Assembly (NCBI RefSeq): GCF_026626335.1
Contig: NZ_JAPNTZ010000004.1
Location: 434,001-498,000 of the forward strand
Direction of reading: 5' to 3'
Length of the DNA stretch: 64,000 nt
Origin: Paractinoplanes pyxinae
Lineage (GTDB): Bacteria > Actinomycetota > Actinomycetes > Mycobacteriales > Micromonosporaceae
In this document: positions 52,984 through 61,921 of the stretch, piece by piece
Position numbering within the stretch: the stretch's first letter is position 1
Layout of the letters: each line of letters starts with the position of its first letter
Made by a program: the position numbers and the translations under genes
The notes under the pieces: model-generated
What the model saw: only the letters and a program-made list of their open reading frames with translations
Database searches by the model: none
What the model was told of the DNA's origin: nothing

Positions 52984-53146
52984 GCAGTGATCATCCCATC
53001 ACGTTCGGTGAATTCTTCGTGCGATACCCCTTCGTCCGACGGGAGAAACGGTCCGCCGGTGCGGCCGGACGAACCGCACGGACGGCCATGGCGATCACGC
53101 CGGCGCCCGGCCCATCGTCAGGCGGAACCGTCGAGAGAGGATTGAC

Positions 53147-54009
53147 ATGGCCGACGACACCACCAAGGCGCCCCGGAGAGCCTGACCGTCCGGCCCGAGG
53201 TAGTACGGTCCACGGCCGCCGCGACGCTGTTCGGCTCCGGCCTGATCGCCGCGGTGGGCGCCGCCCCCAAGGTCGTGGGTGCGGTGGCCGACGTGGTCGG
53301 CATGTTCCGCACCGAGTACGCGATGGCCGGGCGCTCGATGTCGCCGCAGGGCACGCCGGTCGTCGCCGAGATGTCGCGCCTGCTGCGATCCCGCGACGTG
53401 CCGAGCGTGGTCGACGGGTTCGGGCTCACCCGGGGGTCGAAGTTGCTGGCCGGCATTCAGGATCTTCGTGAGGCCCGGATGCGGGTCGAGGAGAAGCTGA
53501 GCACGCACCGGGCAGCAGTCCGGCCCACGAAGGCTGATGCCGTTGCGGACGCCGATCGGCCCGAGGAGGAGGTCGACATCGCGAGGGCGGCGCTGGTCGG
53601 CTACGCGGACAAGGTTCTGACCGCGGTGGACGCTTTTCTGCTGGCGATCAGCACGGCGCCCAAGGACGGAGGCGACCCGCCTTTGCTCGGGGCGCTTCTC
53701 CGCGAAGCGCTGTATGCCGCCCAGCCGGACGTGTCCCACGTTCTGTTCGTGTCGCTCGACTCGATCGGGGTCGACATTGTGGATGCGGCCAAGCGGTTCG
53801 GACGGGATCGGTGGTACAGCTACTTCGGCGGACTGCAGGTCTCCTATCTCCTCCTGGACGCCAGTTCCGGGACGACGGTCAGCGCCGGGACGGTTCGGCG
53901 GCTCGGTCACGCCCGGTTCGACCTGGAGACGGGGGACCTGTCGGAGCACTGGACCAAGCCGGTCGGTGGGCCGGGCCGGGCGGAGTACGAGGTCAAGGAC
54001 GGCTCCTGA
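53147..54009 (+). CDS. Unrecognised protein with a homopolymer frameshift near the N-terminus
   Basis: ATG 53147 has a good site (GAGAGG, 6-7 bases upstream) but reads only MADDTTKAPRRA before a stop. In the next frame the text continues sensibly as PESLTVRPEVVRSTAAATLF and on to the stop at 54009. One base is missing in the CCCC run at 53171-53174; restoring it gives 287 residues. The body has a hydrophobic N-terminal helix (GSGLIAAVGAAPKVVGAVAD) and a soluble remainder with VLFVSLDSIGVDIVDAAKRF. No family recognised. If the frame break is real, translation may begin at GTG 53254 instead. Confidence 0.6.
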
Positions 54010-54012
54010 GGG

Positions 54013-55083
54013 TCACGTGACGCGGTCGACGGCGGCGGTGGCCAGGTCGGTTAGGGCGGATCGGACGAAGGTGGGGAGCGGGGCGGTGTCCAACGCGGCC
54101 AGGCCGGCGTCGGCTCGTACGCGGATCATCTGTTCGATCTGGTCCAGGGCACCCGTCTCGACGATGATGGCGCGCAGCTCCGCGGCGCCCTCTGCGTCCA
54201 GGTCGGGGTTGCCGAAGAGGACGGCCAGCCGCGCCGCCTGTTCGCGGGTGGCGGCGTCGCGGGCCAGCGCCATCATCACCGTCGGCTTGCCCTCGCGCAG
54301 GTCGTCCAGGGTGGACTTGCCGGTGACGGTGGGGTCGCCGAAGACGCCCAGCACGTCGTCGCGCAGCTGGAAGGCGTCGCCCAGGGGGTCGCCGAAGTCG
54401 GTGAACGACTGGTACAACGCCCGCGGCGCGCCGGCCAGCCAGGCTCCGATCTGCAGGGGGCGGGTCACCGTGTAGCGGGCCGCCTTCATCCGGATCACCG
54501 TCAGTGCGCTGGCCACCGAGCCGTCGCCCACCCCGGACACCAGATCGAGGTACTGGCCGGCGATCACCTCGGTGCGCATGAGGGCGAACGCCGCGTAGCC
54601 CTGGTGGATCTGCCTCGGCGGCAGCCCGCACTCGTGGAACATCTGCTCGGCCCAGGCCGCGCACAGGTCGCCGCAGAGCAGCGCCGTGTTGCGGCCGAAG
54701 GCCAGCGAGTCGCCCCGCCACGAGTGCCGGTCGTGCACGGTGGCGAAGAAGCGGTGCATCGAGGGCTGGCCGCGGCGCCGGTCGCTGCCGTCGATGATGT
54801 CGTCGTGGATGAGCGCGAACGCGTGGAACAGTTCCAGCGCGGCCGCCGCGTTGATGACCTCGTCGCAGTCCTCGCCCCCGCCGCCGCGCCAGCCCCAGTA
54901 GCAGAACGTCGGCCGCAGCCGCTTGCCGCCGGCCAGCACGAACCGGCGCAGGCTGTCCAGGGCGCCGCGGGGCGCGCCGTCGGGCCAGGCCGGGTCCTGC
55001 CGGTCGATGAACGCGGCCAGCGCGGTGTCGAAGCGCTGCCGCAGCTCAGGGGCGGCCGGTGGGCGGGTCGCCTCGAGCGTCAT
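54013..55083 (-). CDS. Polyprenyl diphosphate synthase (trans-IPPS)
   Basis: 356 residues; ATG overlaps the phosphatase stop (ATGA). The first aspartate-rich motif DDIID (94-98) and the second region GDAFQLRDDVLG (235-246) are both intact; GGKRLRP (52-58) is the IPP-binding site. It condenses IPP with allylic diphosphates; chain length cannot be fixed from sequence alone. It is the last gene of the eight-gene Ebo-like operon and could supply the prenyl donor for the UbiA-type enzyme encoded upstream. Confidence 0.9.
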   Translation of the reverse strand: MTLEATRPPAAPELRQRFDTALAAFIDRQDPAWPDGAPRGALDSLRRFVLAGGKRLRPTFCYWGWRGGGGEDCDEVINAAAALELFHAFALIHDDIIDGSDRRRGQPSMHRFFATVHDRHSWRGDSLAFGRNTALLCGDLCAAWAEQMFHECGLPPRQIHQGYAAFALMRTEVIAGQYLDLVSGVGDGSVASALTVIRMKAARYTVTRPLQIGAWLAGAPRALYQSFTDFGDPLGDAFQLRDDVLGVFGDPTVTGKSTLDDLREGKPTVMMALARDAATREQAARLAVLFGNPDLDAEGAAELRAIIVETGALDQIEQMIRVRADAGLAALDTAPLPTFVRSALTDLATAAVDRVT

Positions 55084-56438
55084 GACAGCCCCGCCAGGCC
55101 GAGCAGCAGGCCCTTCACCTCGGTGGCCTCGACCCTTTCCCGTACGGCGGAAGGGTCGGAACACAACAGCACCGGGGCGTCAGCCGCGTCGTCCGGCAGC
55201 CGCCCGTGCGACCCGCGGATGGCCCGCGCCCCGGCGTCGAGCCCGACCGGATTCATGATGTAGCGCAGCCCCAGCTTCTTGCGGGCCACCGCGGTGACCG
55301 CCCGGCGCTTGGCCGCTCCCGGGCCGGCCGGGTCGAACAGCAGCTCGGCCGGGTCGTACCCCGGTTTGCGATGAATCTCGACGGCCCGCGCGAAGTCGGG
55401 CGCCTTCGCGTCGTCCAGCCAGTAGTAGTAGGTGAACCAGGCGTCCGGGTCGGCCACCAGCACGAGCTCCCCGGCCCGGTCGTGGTTGAGCCCGTACTCG
55501 GTCTTGCCCGTCTCGTCGAGCACTTCGGCCACGCCCGGCAGGCCCGCGCACAATTTCGTCACGGCCGCCAGGTCGCTGGGGTCGCGGACGTAGACGTGGG
55601 CCACCTGGTGGTCGGCCACGGCGAAGGCGCGCGACGTCCACGGGTCGAGGTATTCCATGCCGTCCTGCGTGTAGACCTCGAGCAGGCCTTCCGCGCGCAG
55701 CACCCGGTTGATGTCGACCGGCTGGCTGACGTCGGTTATCCCGTACTCGGAAAGAGCCACCACAGTCGTGTCGGGCAACGACAGCAGGGGCGCCAGCACT
55801 TCGTCGAGCGCCGCCGCGGCCGCCGCCGCCTGAGACGAGGACGGGCCGAAGCGCTGCAGGTCGTAATCGAGGTGCGGGATGTAGACGAGAGTGAGGTCGG
55901 GATCGCGGGTCTTGCGAAGGTGCAGCGCCGCGTTGACGATCCACTGCGACGACGGCATGCCCGCGGCCGGCCCCCAGTACGTGAACAGCGGGAACGGCGG
56001 CAACTCGTCGTGCAGCTCGGGCGGGTACGTGTAGCAGTCCGGCTCCTTGCGTCCGTCCGCGTAATAGATCGGCCGCGGCGTGATGGTCCAGTCGACCTGC
56101 GCGCCCATCGCGTACCACCAGCAGACGTTGGCCACCGTGTAGCCCGGTGACAGCTTGCGCGCCGCGTCCCAGATCTTCTCGCCGCCGACCAGCGCGTTGT
56201 GCTGCCGCCAGAGGAACACCTCGCCCAGCTCGCGGAAGTACCAGCCGTTGCCGACGACCCCGTGCCCGGACGGCAGCTCACCGGTCAGGAAGGTCGACTG
56301 CACCGAGCAGGTCACGGCCGGCAGCACCGTGCCCAGCGGCGCCTGAAAACCCTTGGCGCCCAGCGCTTTCAGGCGGGGCATGTGCTCGAGCAGGCGCGGG
56401 GTCAGCCCCACGACGTCCAGCACGATCAGCTTCGTCAT
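55080..56438 (-). CDS. Alkaline phosphatase-fold phosphodiesterase/nucleotide pyrophosphatase (EboF-like)
   Basis: 452 residues, ATG overlapping the EboE stop. The N-terminus KLIVLDVVGLTPRLLEHMP and the nucleophile region AVTCSVQSTFLTGELPSGHG fit type I phosphodiesterases (Asp8, Thr43-like). Metal ligands follow in HLDYDLQRFG, SEYGITDV and ADHQVAHVY. The family hydrolyses nucleotide-sugar or phospho-ester substrates. In ebo operons such a protein accompanies the UbiA enzyme. It has no signal peptide, so it acts in the cytosol or at the inner membrane face. Confidence 0.82.
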   Translation of the reverse strand: MTKLIVLDVVGLTPRLLEHMPRLKALGAKGFQAPLGTVLPAVTCSVQSTFLTGELPSGHGVVGNGWYFRELGEVFLWRQHNALVGGEKIWDAARKLSPGYTVANVCWWYAMGAQVDWTITPRPIYYADGRKEPDCYTYPPELHDELPPFPLFTYWGPAAGMPSSQWIVNAALHLRKTRDPDLTLVYIPHLDYDLQRFGPSSSQAAAAAAALDEVLAPLLSLPDTTVVALSEYGITDVSQPVDINRVLRAEGLLEVYTQDGMEYLDPWTSRAFAVADHQVAHVYVRDPSDLAAVTKLCAGLPGVAEVLDETGKTEYGLNHDRAGELVLVADPDAWFTYYYWLDDAKAPDFARAVEIHRKPGYDPAELLFDPAGPGAAKRRAVTAVARKKLGLRYIMNPVGLDAGARAIRGSHGRLPDDAADAPVLLCSDPSAVRERVEATEVKGLLLGLAGLS

Positions 56439-57538
56439 CGCGCGCTCACCTCGGTGGTCAGAAGTTCCTGGGCGAAGGCCAGCTCGGCCGCGATCCCGTC
56501 GGCCAGCCCGGCAGCGTCGGCCGGCCGCTGCGATTCCGGAAGGACGCCCCAGGTGTACGTCTCGACGTCGTAGTGCTCGCAGTCGGTGCGCGCGAGGAGT
56601 TCCCGTACCGCCTGCCGCAGCACCGGAACGGTCGAGCTCAGCGGCGGCGAGGGCAAAGCGTGCAGCGGTACGTGGTAGTGGATCCGCCACGGCCCGGGCA
56701 GCTGCTGCTGGAGCGCCTCGTCCAGGTTGTCGGTCGCCCCGCCGATCGAGGAGCGCGTCTGATGCAGGAAACGCGGTTCCACGTACGCCTGCAGCACGTC
56801 GCCCTCGGCTGCCGGGTCGTCAGCCTGCAGGGCCGCCGACACCTGCACCTTCACCACCGGGACGCCGGCCGCCGCCAGCCGGTCGAGCGCCTGTGCCGGC
56901 TGCTCCCACGCGACGGCCAGGTGGGCCAGGTCGAGGCAGACTCCCAGCCAGCGTGTGTCCACGCTGCCCAGCAGGGCCGCCGCCTGCGTGGTGTTCTCGA
57001 TGACGCAGCCCGGCTCGGGCTCGAACCCGACCTTGATGGTCCGCCCGGTCTCGCCGGCCGACTTCTCGAGCACTGCCGCGAGCTCGTCCAGGTTCCGCCG
57101 GGCGGCCGACTCGTGCGAGGAGTCCCAGGGTGTGCGCCAGGCCAGCGGCAAGGTCGAGATCGACCCGTACGTCGCCGACTCGGGCATCAGGTCGGCGAGC
57201 ACCCGCACCAGGTCGAGCGTGTAGTCCAGCCGGTCCCGCGAGGTCCAGTCCGGGTGGTAGACCGCGTGCTTGACCACCGGCGCCTGGAACGCCTCGTACG
57301 GGAAGCCGTTGAGGGTCACCACCTCCAGCCCGCGCGCGTCGAGCTCGGCCCGCAGCCGCCTCCGCAACGCCGGATCGTCGGCCAGCGCGGCCGCGGCTGG
57401 TGCGGCCAGCCACAACCCGAGCCCCAGAACATCGGAGCCCAGCCGCTGCCGGATCGGTTCCGCGTACGTGTCAAGCTGCTCGATCACGCCGGCCAGGTCC
57501 TCGGCCGGGTGCACGTTGGTGCAGTAGCTCAGATGCAT
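56435..57538 (-). CDS. eboE: EboE-like TIM-barrel metabolite traffic protein
   Basis: 367 residues; ATG shares one base with the TatD gene stop. The xylose-isomerase-like barrel begins MHLSYCTNVHPAEDL, the typical EboE start. Metal-site residues follow in VGFEPEPGCV (Glu), CLDLAHLAV (Asp, His) and HYHVPLH. Ebo proteins in cyanobacteria are needed to move the scytonemin monomer to the periplasm. The actual substrate here is unknown. Confidence 0.82.
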   Translation of the reverse strand: MHLSYCTNVHPAEDLAGVIEQLDTYAEPIRQRLGSDVLGLGLWLAAPAAAALADDPALRRRLRAELDARGLEVVTLNGFPYEAFQAPVVKHAVYHPDWTSRDRLDYTLDLVRVLADLMPESATYGSISTLPLAWRTPWDSSHESAARRNLDELAAVLEKSAGETGRTIKVGFEPEPGCVIENTTQAAALLGSVDTRWLGVCLDLAHLAVAWEQPAQALDRLAAAGVPVVKVQVSAALQADDPAAEGDVLQAYVEPRFLHQTRSSIGGATDNLDEALQQQLPGPWRIHYHVPLHALPSPPLSSTVPVLRQAVRELLARTDCEHYDVETYTWGVLPESQRPADAAGLADGIAAELAFAQELLTTEVSAR

Positions 57539-58389
57539 CAGCTGCCTCCCCGCAGGATCGAGTTGCCGGCGAACGTGGCCTCCGCCTCGGCCGGATCCGA
57601 CAGGTCGAGCCGCCCCGACTGCCCGTAGAACTCGACCGGGTTGCGCCACAGCACCCGGTCGACATCGTCCTTGTCGAAGCCGCCGGCCAGCATGGCCTCG
57701 GCCGTGCGCACGGTCAGCAGCGGATCCGACTTGCCCCAGTCGGCGGCCGAGTTGACCAGGACGCGGTCCAGGCCGTACTCGCGAAGGATCGCCACCATCC
57801 GATCCGGCGACATCTTCGTGTCGGGATAGATGGAGAACCCGGCCCACAGCCCGGCCTCCAGCGCGGCGGCCACGGTCACCTCGTTCAGGTGGTCGAGCAG
57901 CACCCTTTCCGGGGCGATGCCGGACTCCTTGACGACGTCGATGCTGCGCTGGGTGCCGCGGGCCTTGTCGCGGTGCGGCGTGTGCACCAGAGCGGGCAGC
58001 TCGTGGTCGAGGGCCAGGGCCAGCTGGGCCGCGAACACCTCGTCCTCGGCCGGCGTCATCGAGTCGTACCCGATCTCGCCCACCGCCACCACGCCGTCCT
58101 TGGCGAGATAGCGCGGCAGCAGGTCGAGCACCGGCCGGCAGCGCGGATCGTTGGCCTCCTTGGGGTTGAGCGCGATGGTGGCGTGGTGCTTGATGCCGAA
58201 CTGCGAGGCCCGGAACGGCTCCCACCCGATGATCGAGTCGAAGTAGTCGGTGAACGAGCCCGGATTGGTGCGCGGCTGACCGAGCCAGAAGGCGGGCTCC
58301 ACCACCGCCTGCACGCCGGCCTCGGCCATCCGCTGGTAGTCGTCGGTGGTGCGCGACGTCATGTGGATGTGCGGATCGAAGATGCGCAT
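57538..58389 (-). CDS. eboB: TatD family hydrolase (EboB-like)
   Basis: 283 residues; ATG shares one base with the eboA stop. The amidohydrolase metal site is visible: DPHIHM (His7, His9), GEIGYD (Glu), HTPHRDK and LDHLNEV (His residues) and the C-terminal Asp in SAADWGKSD. The EboB branch of TatD enzymes always lies within ebo clusters. Reaction unknown; hydrolysis or metal-dependent lyase chemistry is expected. Confidence 0.83.
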   Translation of the reverse strand: MRIFDPHIHMTSRTTDDYQRMAEAGVQAVVEPAFWLGQPRTNPGSFTDYFDSIIGWEPFRASQFGIKHHATIALNPKEANDPRCRPVLDLLPRYLAKDGVVAVGEIGYDSMTPAEDEVFAAQLALALDHELPALVHTPHRDKARGTQRSIDVVKESGIAPERVLLDHLNEVTVAAALEAGLWAGFSIYPDTKMSPDRMVAILREYGLDRVLVNSAADWGKSDPLLTVRTAEAMLAGGFDKDDVDRVLWRNPVEFYGQSGRLDLSDPAEAEATFAGNSILRGGS

Positions 58390-58931
58390 CAGTCCTCCTG
58401 GAGCCGGTCGAGCAGGGCGGTCGCGTCGGCCGGCATGTCACGGCCCGCGGCTTGACGTTCGTGGGCGAAGGCGCGCAGCATCGCGCCCAGGTCGGAGTCG
58501 GCGCGCTCGTGCAGCCGGTGCACGTTGTTGAGCGGTACGCCCATGAAGACACACTTCAAAACGGCTTGCCGCCAGGCTTCCGGCCCGAGCCGGTCCGCGT
58601 ACGGGCCGCCGAGCGCCGCCGCCACCAGCCGGGTGTCGTTGGTGCGCAGCGCGTCCTCCAGCAACGGCACGCCCTCGTCGCCGATCGTCAGGAGCGGCAA
58701 CGCTTTGAGCACCGCCAGCTTCTCGGCCGTATCGCCGTACCGGTAAATCTCTTGAACCTCGGCCGGAGGGACTGCGGCCAGCATCAACGCGCGGGCCGCC
58801 TCGTCGGTCGTCCAGCCCTCGGTCAGCGGCGCCCGCCCGTAACGCCGGCCCGCTGCCGGGAACAGGGCCGGGACGTCGGCCGGCTTGAAATCGGTCGGTA
58901 AGAAGGTGCGTAGCTCGTCCAATGTGGTCAC
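58389..58931 (-). CDS. eboA: EboA domain protein
   Basis: 180 residues, GTG start overlapping the upstream TIM-barrel gene stop (GTGA). The sequence WTTDEAARALMLAAVP, EIYRYGDTAEKLAVLKALP and CVFMGVPLNNVHRLHERAD matches the all-helical EboA domain, which is diagnostic of ebo operons. No catalytic residues are known. It probably scaffolds the complex. Confidence 0.83.
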   Translation of the reverse strand: MTTLDELRTFLPTDFKPADVPALFPAAGRRYGRAPLTEGWTTDEAARALMLAAVPPAEVQEIYRYGDTAEKLAVLKALPLLTIGDEGVPLLEDALRTNDTRLVAAALGGPYADRLGPEAWRQAVLKCVFMGVPLNNVHRLHERADSDLGAMLRAFAHERQAAGRDMPADATALLDRLQED

Positions 58932-59752
58932 GGTCGGTCTCCTGCCTCTTTGGCGGCATTGCGCAGGAAGTCCAGCGATTGCGCGGCGATCGTGGGCGCC
59001 GCGTGCGGGTGGCGCGGCAACTCGACGGAGACGAGGCCGCTGTAATTGGCTTCGAGCGCGGCGAGTACGGGCGGGAAGTCGATCTCGCCGGTGCCGAACT
59101 CAAGATGCTCGTGCACCCCGCGCCGCATGTCGTCGATCTGCACGTTGACCAGGTGATCGGCCACCGCCGTCACACAGTCGGCCACGGGCAACTCCTCCAG
59201 GCACCGGCAGTGTCCGATGTCGAGAGTGATGCCGAAGTTGGTCGGCCGCCCCAGGTCTTCGTGCAGCCGCCGCCAGTCCGCGATGTCGTTGACGAGCATG
59301 CCCGGCTCCGGCTCAAACCCCAGCGTGACGTTGCTGCGGGCGGCGAACTCGACGATCTGCGCGGTGCCATCGACCAGCCGATGCCATCTATCCGCCGGCC
59401 CGATGCCGGCCCAGAACGAGACAGCCTCGGCACCCAGATCAGCCCCGACTTGGACGGCGCGCTTGAGATATTCGAGGCGCTTCTCCCGGTTGTCGTCCAT
59501 CAACGTGGGGGAGTGCTTGCGCCACGGGTCGAGCAGGAAGCGGGCGCCCGTCTCGATGACCACGGCCAGGTTCCGGCGCTGCAGCTCTTTCGCGACTTCA
59601 CCGGTACGCCGGGCCAGATCATCCTCGAACGGGTCGAGGTGGTTGGTGTCGAGCGTGAGAGCGACCCCGTCATAGCCGAGGTCGGCAATGACGGCGAACG
59701 CCTCCGACAGCCGATGATTGGTGAAGCCGTTCGTCCCGTAACCAAATCTCAT
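58928..59752 (-). CDS. Sugar phosphate isomerase/epimerase-like TIM barrel
   Basis: 274 residues; ATG overlaps the prenyltransferase stop (ATGA). An AP-endonuclease-2-type barrel: MRFGYGTNGFTNHRL, VIETGARFLLDP, LGFEPEPGMLV, TLDIGHCRCL, VNVQIDDMRRGVHEH and GEIDFPPVL give the Glu/Asp/His metal-site set. It is distinct from the second barrel (EboE) in the same operon. Probably isomerises or epimerises a polyol or sugar phosphate, which fits the inositol-phosphate synthase at the head of the operon. Confidence 0.82.
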   Translation of the reverse strand: MRFGYGTNGFTNHRLSEAFAVIADLGYDGVALTLDTNHLDPFEDDLARRTGEVAKELQRRNLAVVIETGARFLLDPWRKHSPTLMDDNREKRLEYLKRAVQVGADLGAEAVSFWAGIGPADRWHRLVDGTAQIVEFAARSNVTLGFEPEPGMLVNDIADWRRLHEDLGRPTNFGITLDIGHCRCLEELPVADCVTAVADHLVNVQIDDMRRGVHEHLEFGTGEIDFPPVLAALEANYSGLVSVELPRHPHAAPTIAAQSLDFLRNAAKEAGDRP

Positions 59753-60774
59753 GTCGGCGACACCTTCCTGGCCAGGATCCGAGCGATCGGGGCGGCGAGA
59801 GCAACCCCTATGCCGTACGCGGGGGAGCCGGCACTGGCCGTCAGGGCACCCTGAAGTGACGGCAGCTCGGTGATGCCCGCGCCGACCGCCGCGCGGATGC
59901 GGCCGGCCGTGGGATCGGCGGCCGCTCGGAGCTGAGCTCGCCCGTAGCCGGCCAGATACCAGGCAGCTAGCACACCGGTCGCAACGACTCGAGCGTTGTC
60001 CACAAAGCCGCGTTGTCCACAGGTCGCCGTCCCGATGCCCCAAATCCGGCCGCTCCCCTGCGAAAATGACCGAGGGGGAGCCCCCTTGGGAGGGCGGGCT
60101 TTGTGGGGGAAACGGGGATGATCGACTTCGGTCTGACCAGCGAGGACCTGATCCGATCCAGCTCGACCGGCCCGCGACGTCGCCGCAACCACTGCCGCCA
60201 GCCCCGCCGTTCCGGCCAGCGTGCTCAACGGCAGCGCCGGCGTAGCCCCCGACACCTCATGCCGCGACAATGCCGTCACCGTGTACGTGTGAGCCGCCAC
60301 GGTCAGCGCCGGCCCCACAGCCCGCCGCATCCGGCCGCCGCTTGCCCCCAGCAGCACGTCCAGCCCCCGGCACAGCGCCATCATCGGCGGCCCCGCGGCC
60401 GTGTTCTTGGCCCACAGGTCGTACACCCAGACGGCCCCGGCCAGCGGCACAGCCACCGCCGCCGCCCGTTTCCCCCCGGCCAGTGCCGCCACGCCCACAC
60501 CAGCCGCGGTCAACCCGGCCGCAGCGGCCAGGGCCTGCCCCGGCCGCACCCGTCCCGACGGGATCGGCCGGCCCGGTCGCTCCACGGCGTCGAGCTCCCG
60601 GTCGGCCCAGTCGTTGGCGGCCATCCCGCCCCAGTACAGGCACACCGACGCCGCCGCTAAGCCTGGCGTTGATGGTCGCAGCCCGCCCGACGCGGCCGCC
60701 CCGGCCACCGTGTCGCCGGGGACGGACAGGGCGGCCGGCGCCCGTACCAGCTCGGCCAGGTCACGCAGGCGCAT
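59749..60774 (-). CDS. eboC: UbiA-type prenyltransferase, SCO3242 family (EboC-like), with internal insert
   Basis: 341 residues; ATG lies 14 bases inside the upstream inositol-phosphate synthase gene. The first UbiA motif NDWADRELD (54-62) and ERPGRPIPSG are intact, and the second region YDLWAKNT (118-125) follows. About eight membrane helices. Residues ~204-261 form a hydrophilic, Pro/Arg/Lys-rich patch with non-native codons (see the insert entry) where a membrane helix/loop transition is expected. It should transfer a prenyl group to an aromatic or polyol phosphate at the membrane. The insert may impair it. Confidence 0.82.
   Translation of the reverse strand: MRLRDLAELVRAPAALSVPGDTVAGAAASGGLRPSTPGLAAASVCLYWGGMAANDWADRELDAVERPGRPIPSGRVRPGQALAAAAGLTAAGVGVAALAGGKRAAAVAVPLAGAVWVYDLWAKNTAAGPPMMALCRGLDVLLGASGGRMRRAVGPALTVAAHTYTVTALSRHEVSGATPALPLSTLAGTAGLAAVVAATSRAGRAGSDQVLAGQTEVDHPRFPHKARPPKGAPPRSFSQGSGRIWGIGTATCGQRGFVDNARVVATGVLAAWYLAGYGRAQLRAAADPTAGRIRAAVGAGITELPSLQGALTASAGSPAYGIGVALAAPIARILARKVSPT
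59992..60165. repeat. Intergenic-like in-frame insert with inverted repeats and two DnaA boxes inside the prenyltransferase gene
   Basis: About 174 bp (58 codons) of atypical composition (CCT, TCA, TTT, ATT, GGA, CAA codons) interrupts the UbiA gene without breaking the frame. It contains two direct TTGTCCACA boxes (59996-60004 and 60013-60021), identical to the actinobacterial DnaA box. It also has the inverted pair CCACAAAGCC (60000-60009)/GGCTTTGTGG (60097-60106) and a hairpin GCTCCCC/GGGGAGC (60052-60058/60075-60081). Exact edges are uncertain. It may be a small non-autonomous repeat. Confidence 0.6.
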
Positions 60775-61900
60775 GGAGCCCCCGCACGAAGCCGGCCAGC
60801 CGAGCCCACTGCTCGGCCAGCGCGTGCGGCACCTCGCCGATCGGGTCCTTGAAGAAGAACGCCAGGTCGGTCAGCGGGCCGCTGCGCCCGGCGGCGTGGG
60901 CAGCCGCGGTGATCCGGGCCAGGTCGAGCACGAGCGGCGCGGCCAGGGCGGAGTCGCAGCCGTGCCACGAGAACTCCATGCGCATCTGGGTGCCGAGGAA
61001 GCCGCTGAATGTGATCAGGTCCCAGGCCGTCTTGAAGTCGCCGATGTCGTCGACGTATTCGATGTGGCTGGTTCCTTGGGGCTGGTAGCCGAGGGTTTCG
61101 GCCAGCACCCGCTGCTTGCTGGTGGCCTTGGCGGCGTTGGCGGCCGGGTCGGCCAGGTTGGCGCCGTCGCCGCCGCCCAGCAGATTCGTGCCGCTCCAGG
61201 TCCGTACGCGCAAATGCCTCATGGCGAACATGGGCGCCAAAACCGATTTGACCAGTGTCTCGCCTGTTTTTCCGTCATGTCCGGCGTAGGGCAGGCCTTC
61301 CCGGTCGGCCAGCTCGCGCAGAGCCGGCAGCCGGGCGCCGGTCGACGGCGTGAAGTCCACGAAGGCGCAGCCGGCCGTGAAGGCGGCGTACGCGTAGAGC
61401 GAGCTCGGCGGAAGTGGCGAGCCGGCAGCCATCGCCTCCTCCAGCGCGGCCAGGCTGGAGAAAGACGGCTGAAACACAACAATCGGTTCGGTCGACGAAA
61501 CGTTGACGACCACCACGTGAGAAAGCCCCCGCCGCCGCCGGAAGTCGTCGATGTCCTGGGCGACCAACCGCGCCACCTCGGCCTGCGTCGAAGCCTGCGG
61601 CACGGGCCGCAGCTCGCGCTGCAGCCCGTCCAGCTGGTCGGCCACGGCCGCCGCCGGGCGCGCCGGAAGCACCCCCGCGGCGACCAGGTTCTCGACCTTC
61701 TTCTCCAGGGTGATGTCGCTGATGTCGTGCCCGCCGAAGACCAGCTCGGCCAGGCCCGGGAGGGCCGGGCCGGCCAGTTCCGGCAGCTCGGTGACGCAGC
61801 CGAGCGGCTCGGCGAGCCCGGCGCGTAGTGCGGTGGCCCCGACCATGCTGGTCACCGCCACAGATCCTCGTGCTCCGATCAACCACACGCCGGTCGTCAT
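60761..61900 (-). CDS. ino1: Inositol-3-phosphate synthase (SCO3243-like)
   Basis: 379 residues; ATG 61900 has AAGGAG five bases upstream. Rossmann start GVWLIGARGSVAVTSMVGA, then VVVVNVSSTEP, DFTPSTGARLPAL, GHDGKTGETLVKSVLAPMFA (the catalytic Lys region) and LGTQMRMEFSWHGCDSALA. It converts glucose 6-phosphate to myo-inositol 3-phosphate using NAD+. It heads a run of seven overlapping downstream genes, so a polyol phosphate is likely the starting substrate of the pathway. Confidence 0.88.
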   Translation of the reverse strand: MTTGVWLIGARGSVAVTSMVGATALRAGLAEPLGCVTELPELAGPALPGLAELVFGGHDISDITLEKKVENLVAAGVLPARPAAAVADQLDGLQRELRPVPQASTQAEVARLVAQDIDDFRRRRGLSHVVVVNVSSTEPIVVFQPSFSSLAALEEAMAAGSPLPPSSLYAYAAFTAGCAFVDFTPSTGARLPALRELADREGLPYAGHDGKTGETLVKSVLAPMFAMRHLRVRTWSGTNLLGGGDGANLADPAANAAKATSKQRVLAETLGYQPQGTSHIEYVDDIGDFKTAWDLITFSGFLGTQMRMEFSWHGCDSALAAPLVLDLARITAAAHAAGRSGPLTDLAFFFKDPIGEVPHALAEQWARLAGFVRGLHAPA

Positions 61901-61921
61901 CCGAACTCCTTTTCGTTGGTG

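Noticed and set aside
59992..60165. A chromosomal replication origin
   Set aside because: Only two DnaA boxes, inside a gene, with no dnaA/dnaN neighbours or AT-rich unwinding region; noted instead as a possible titration site or repeat.
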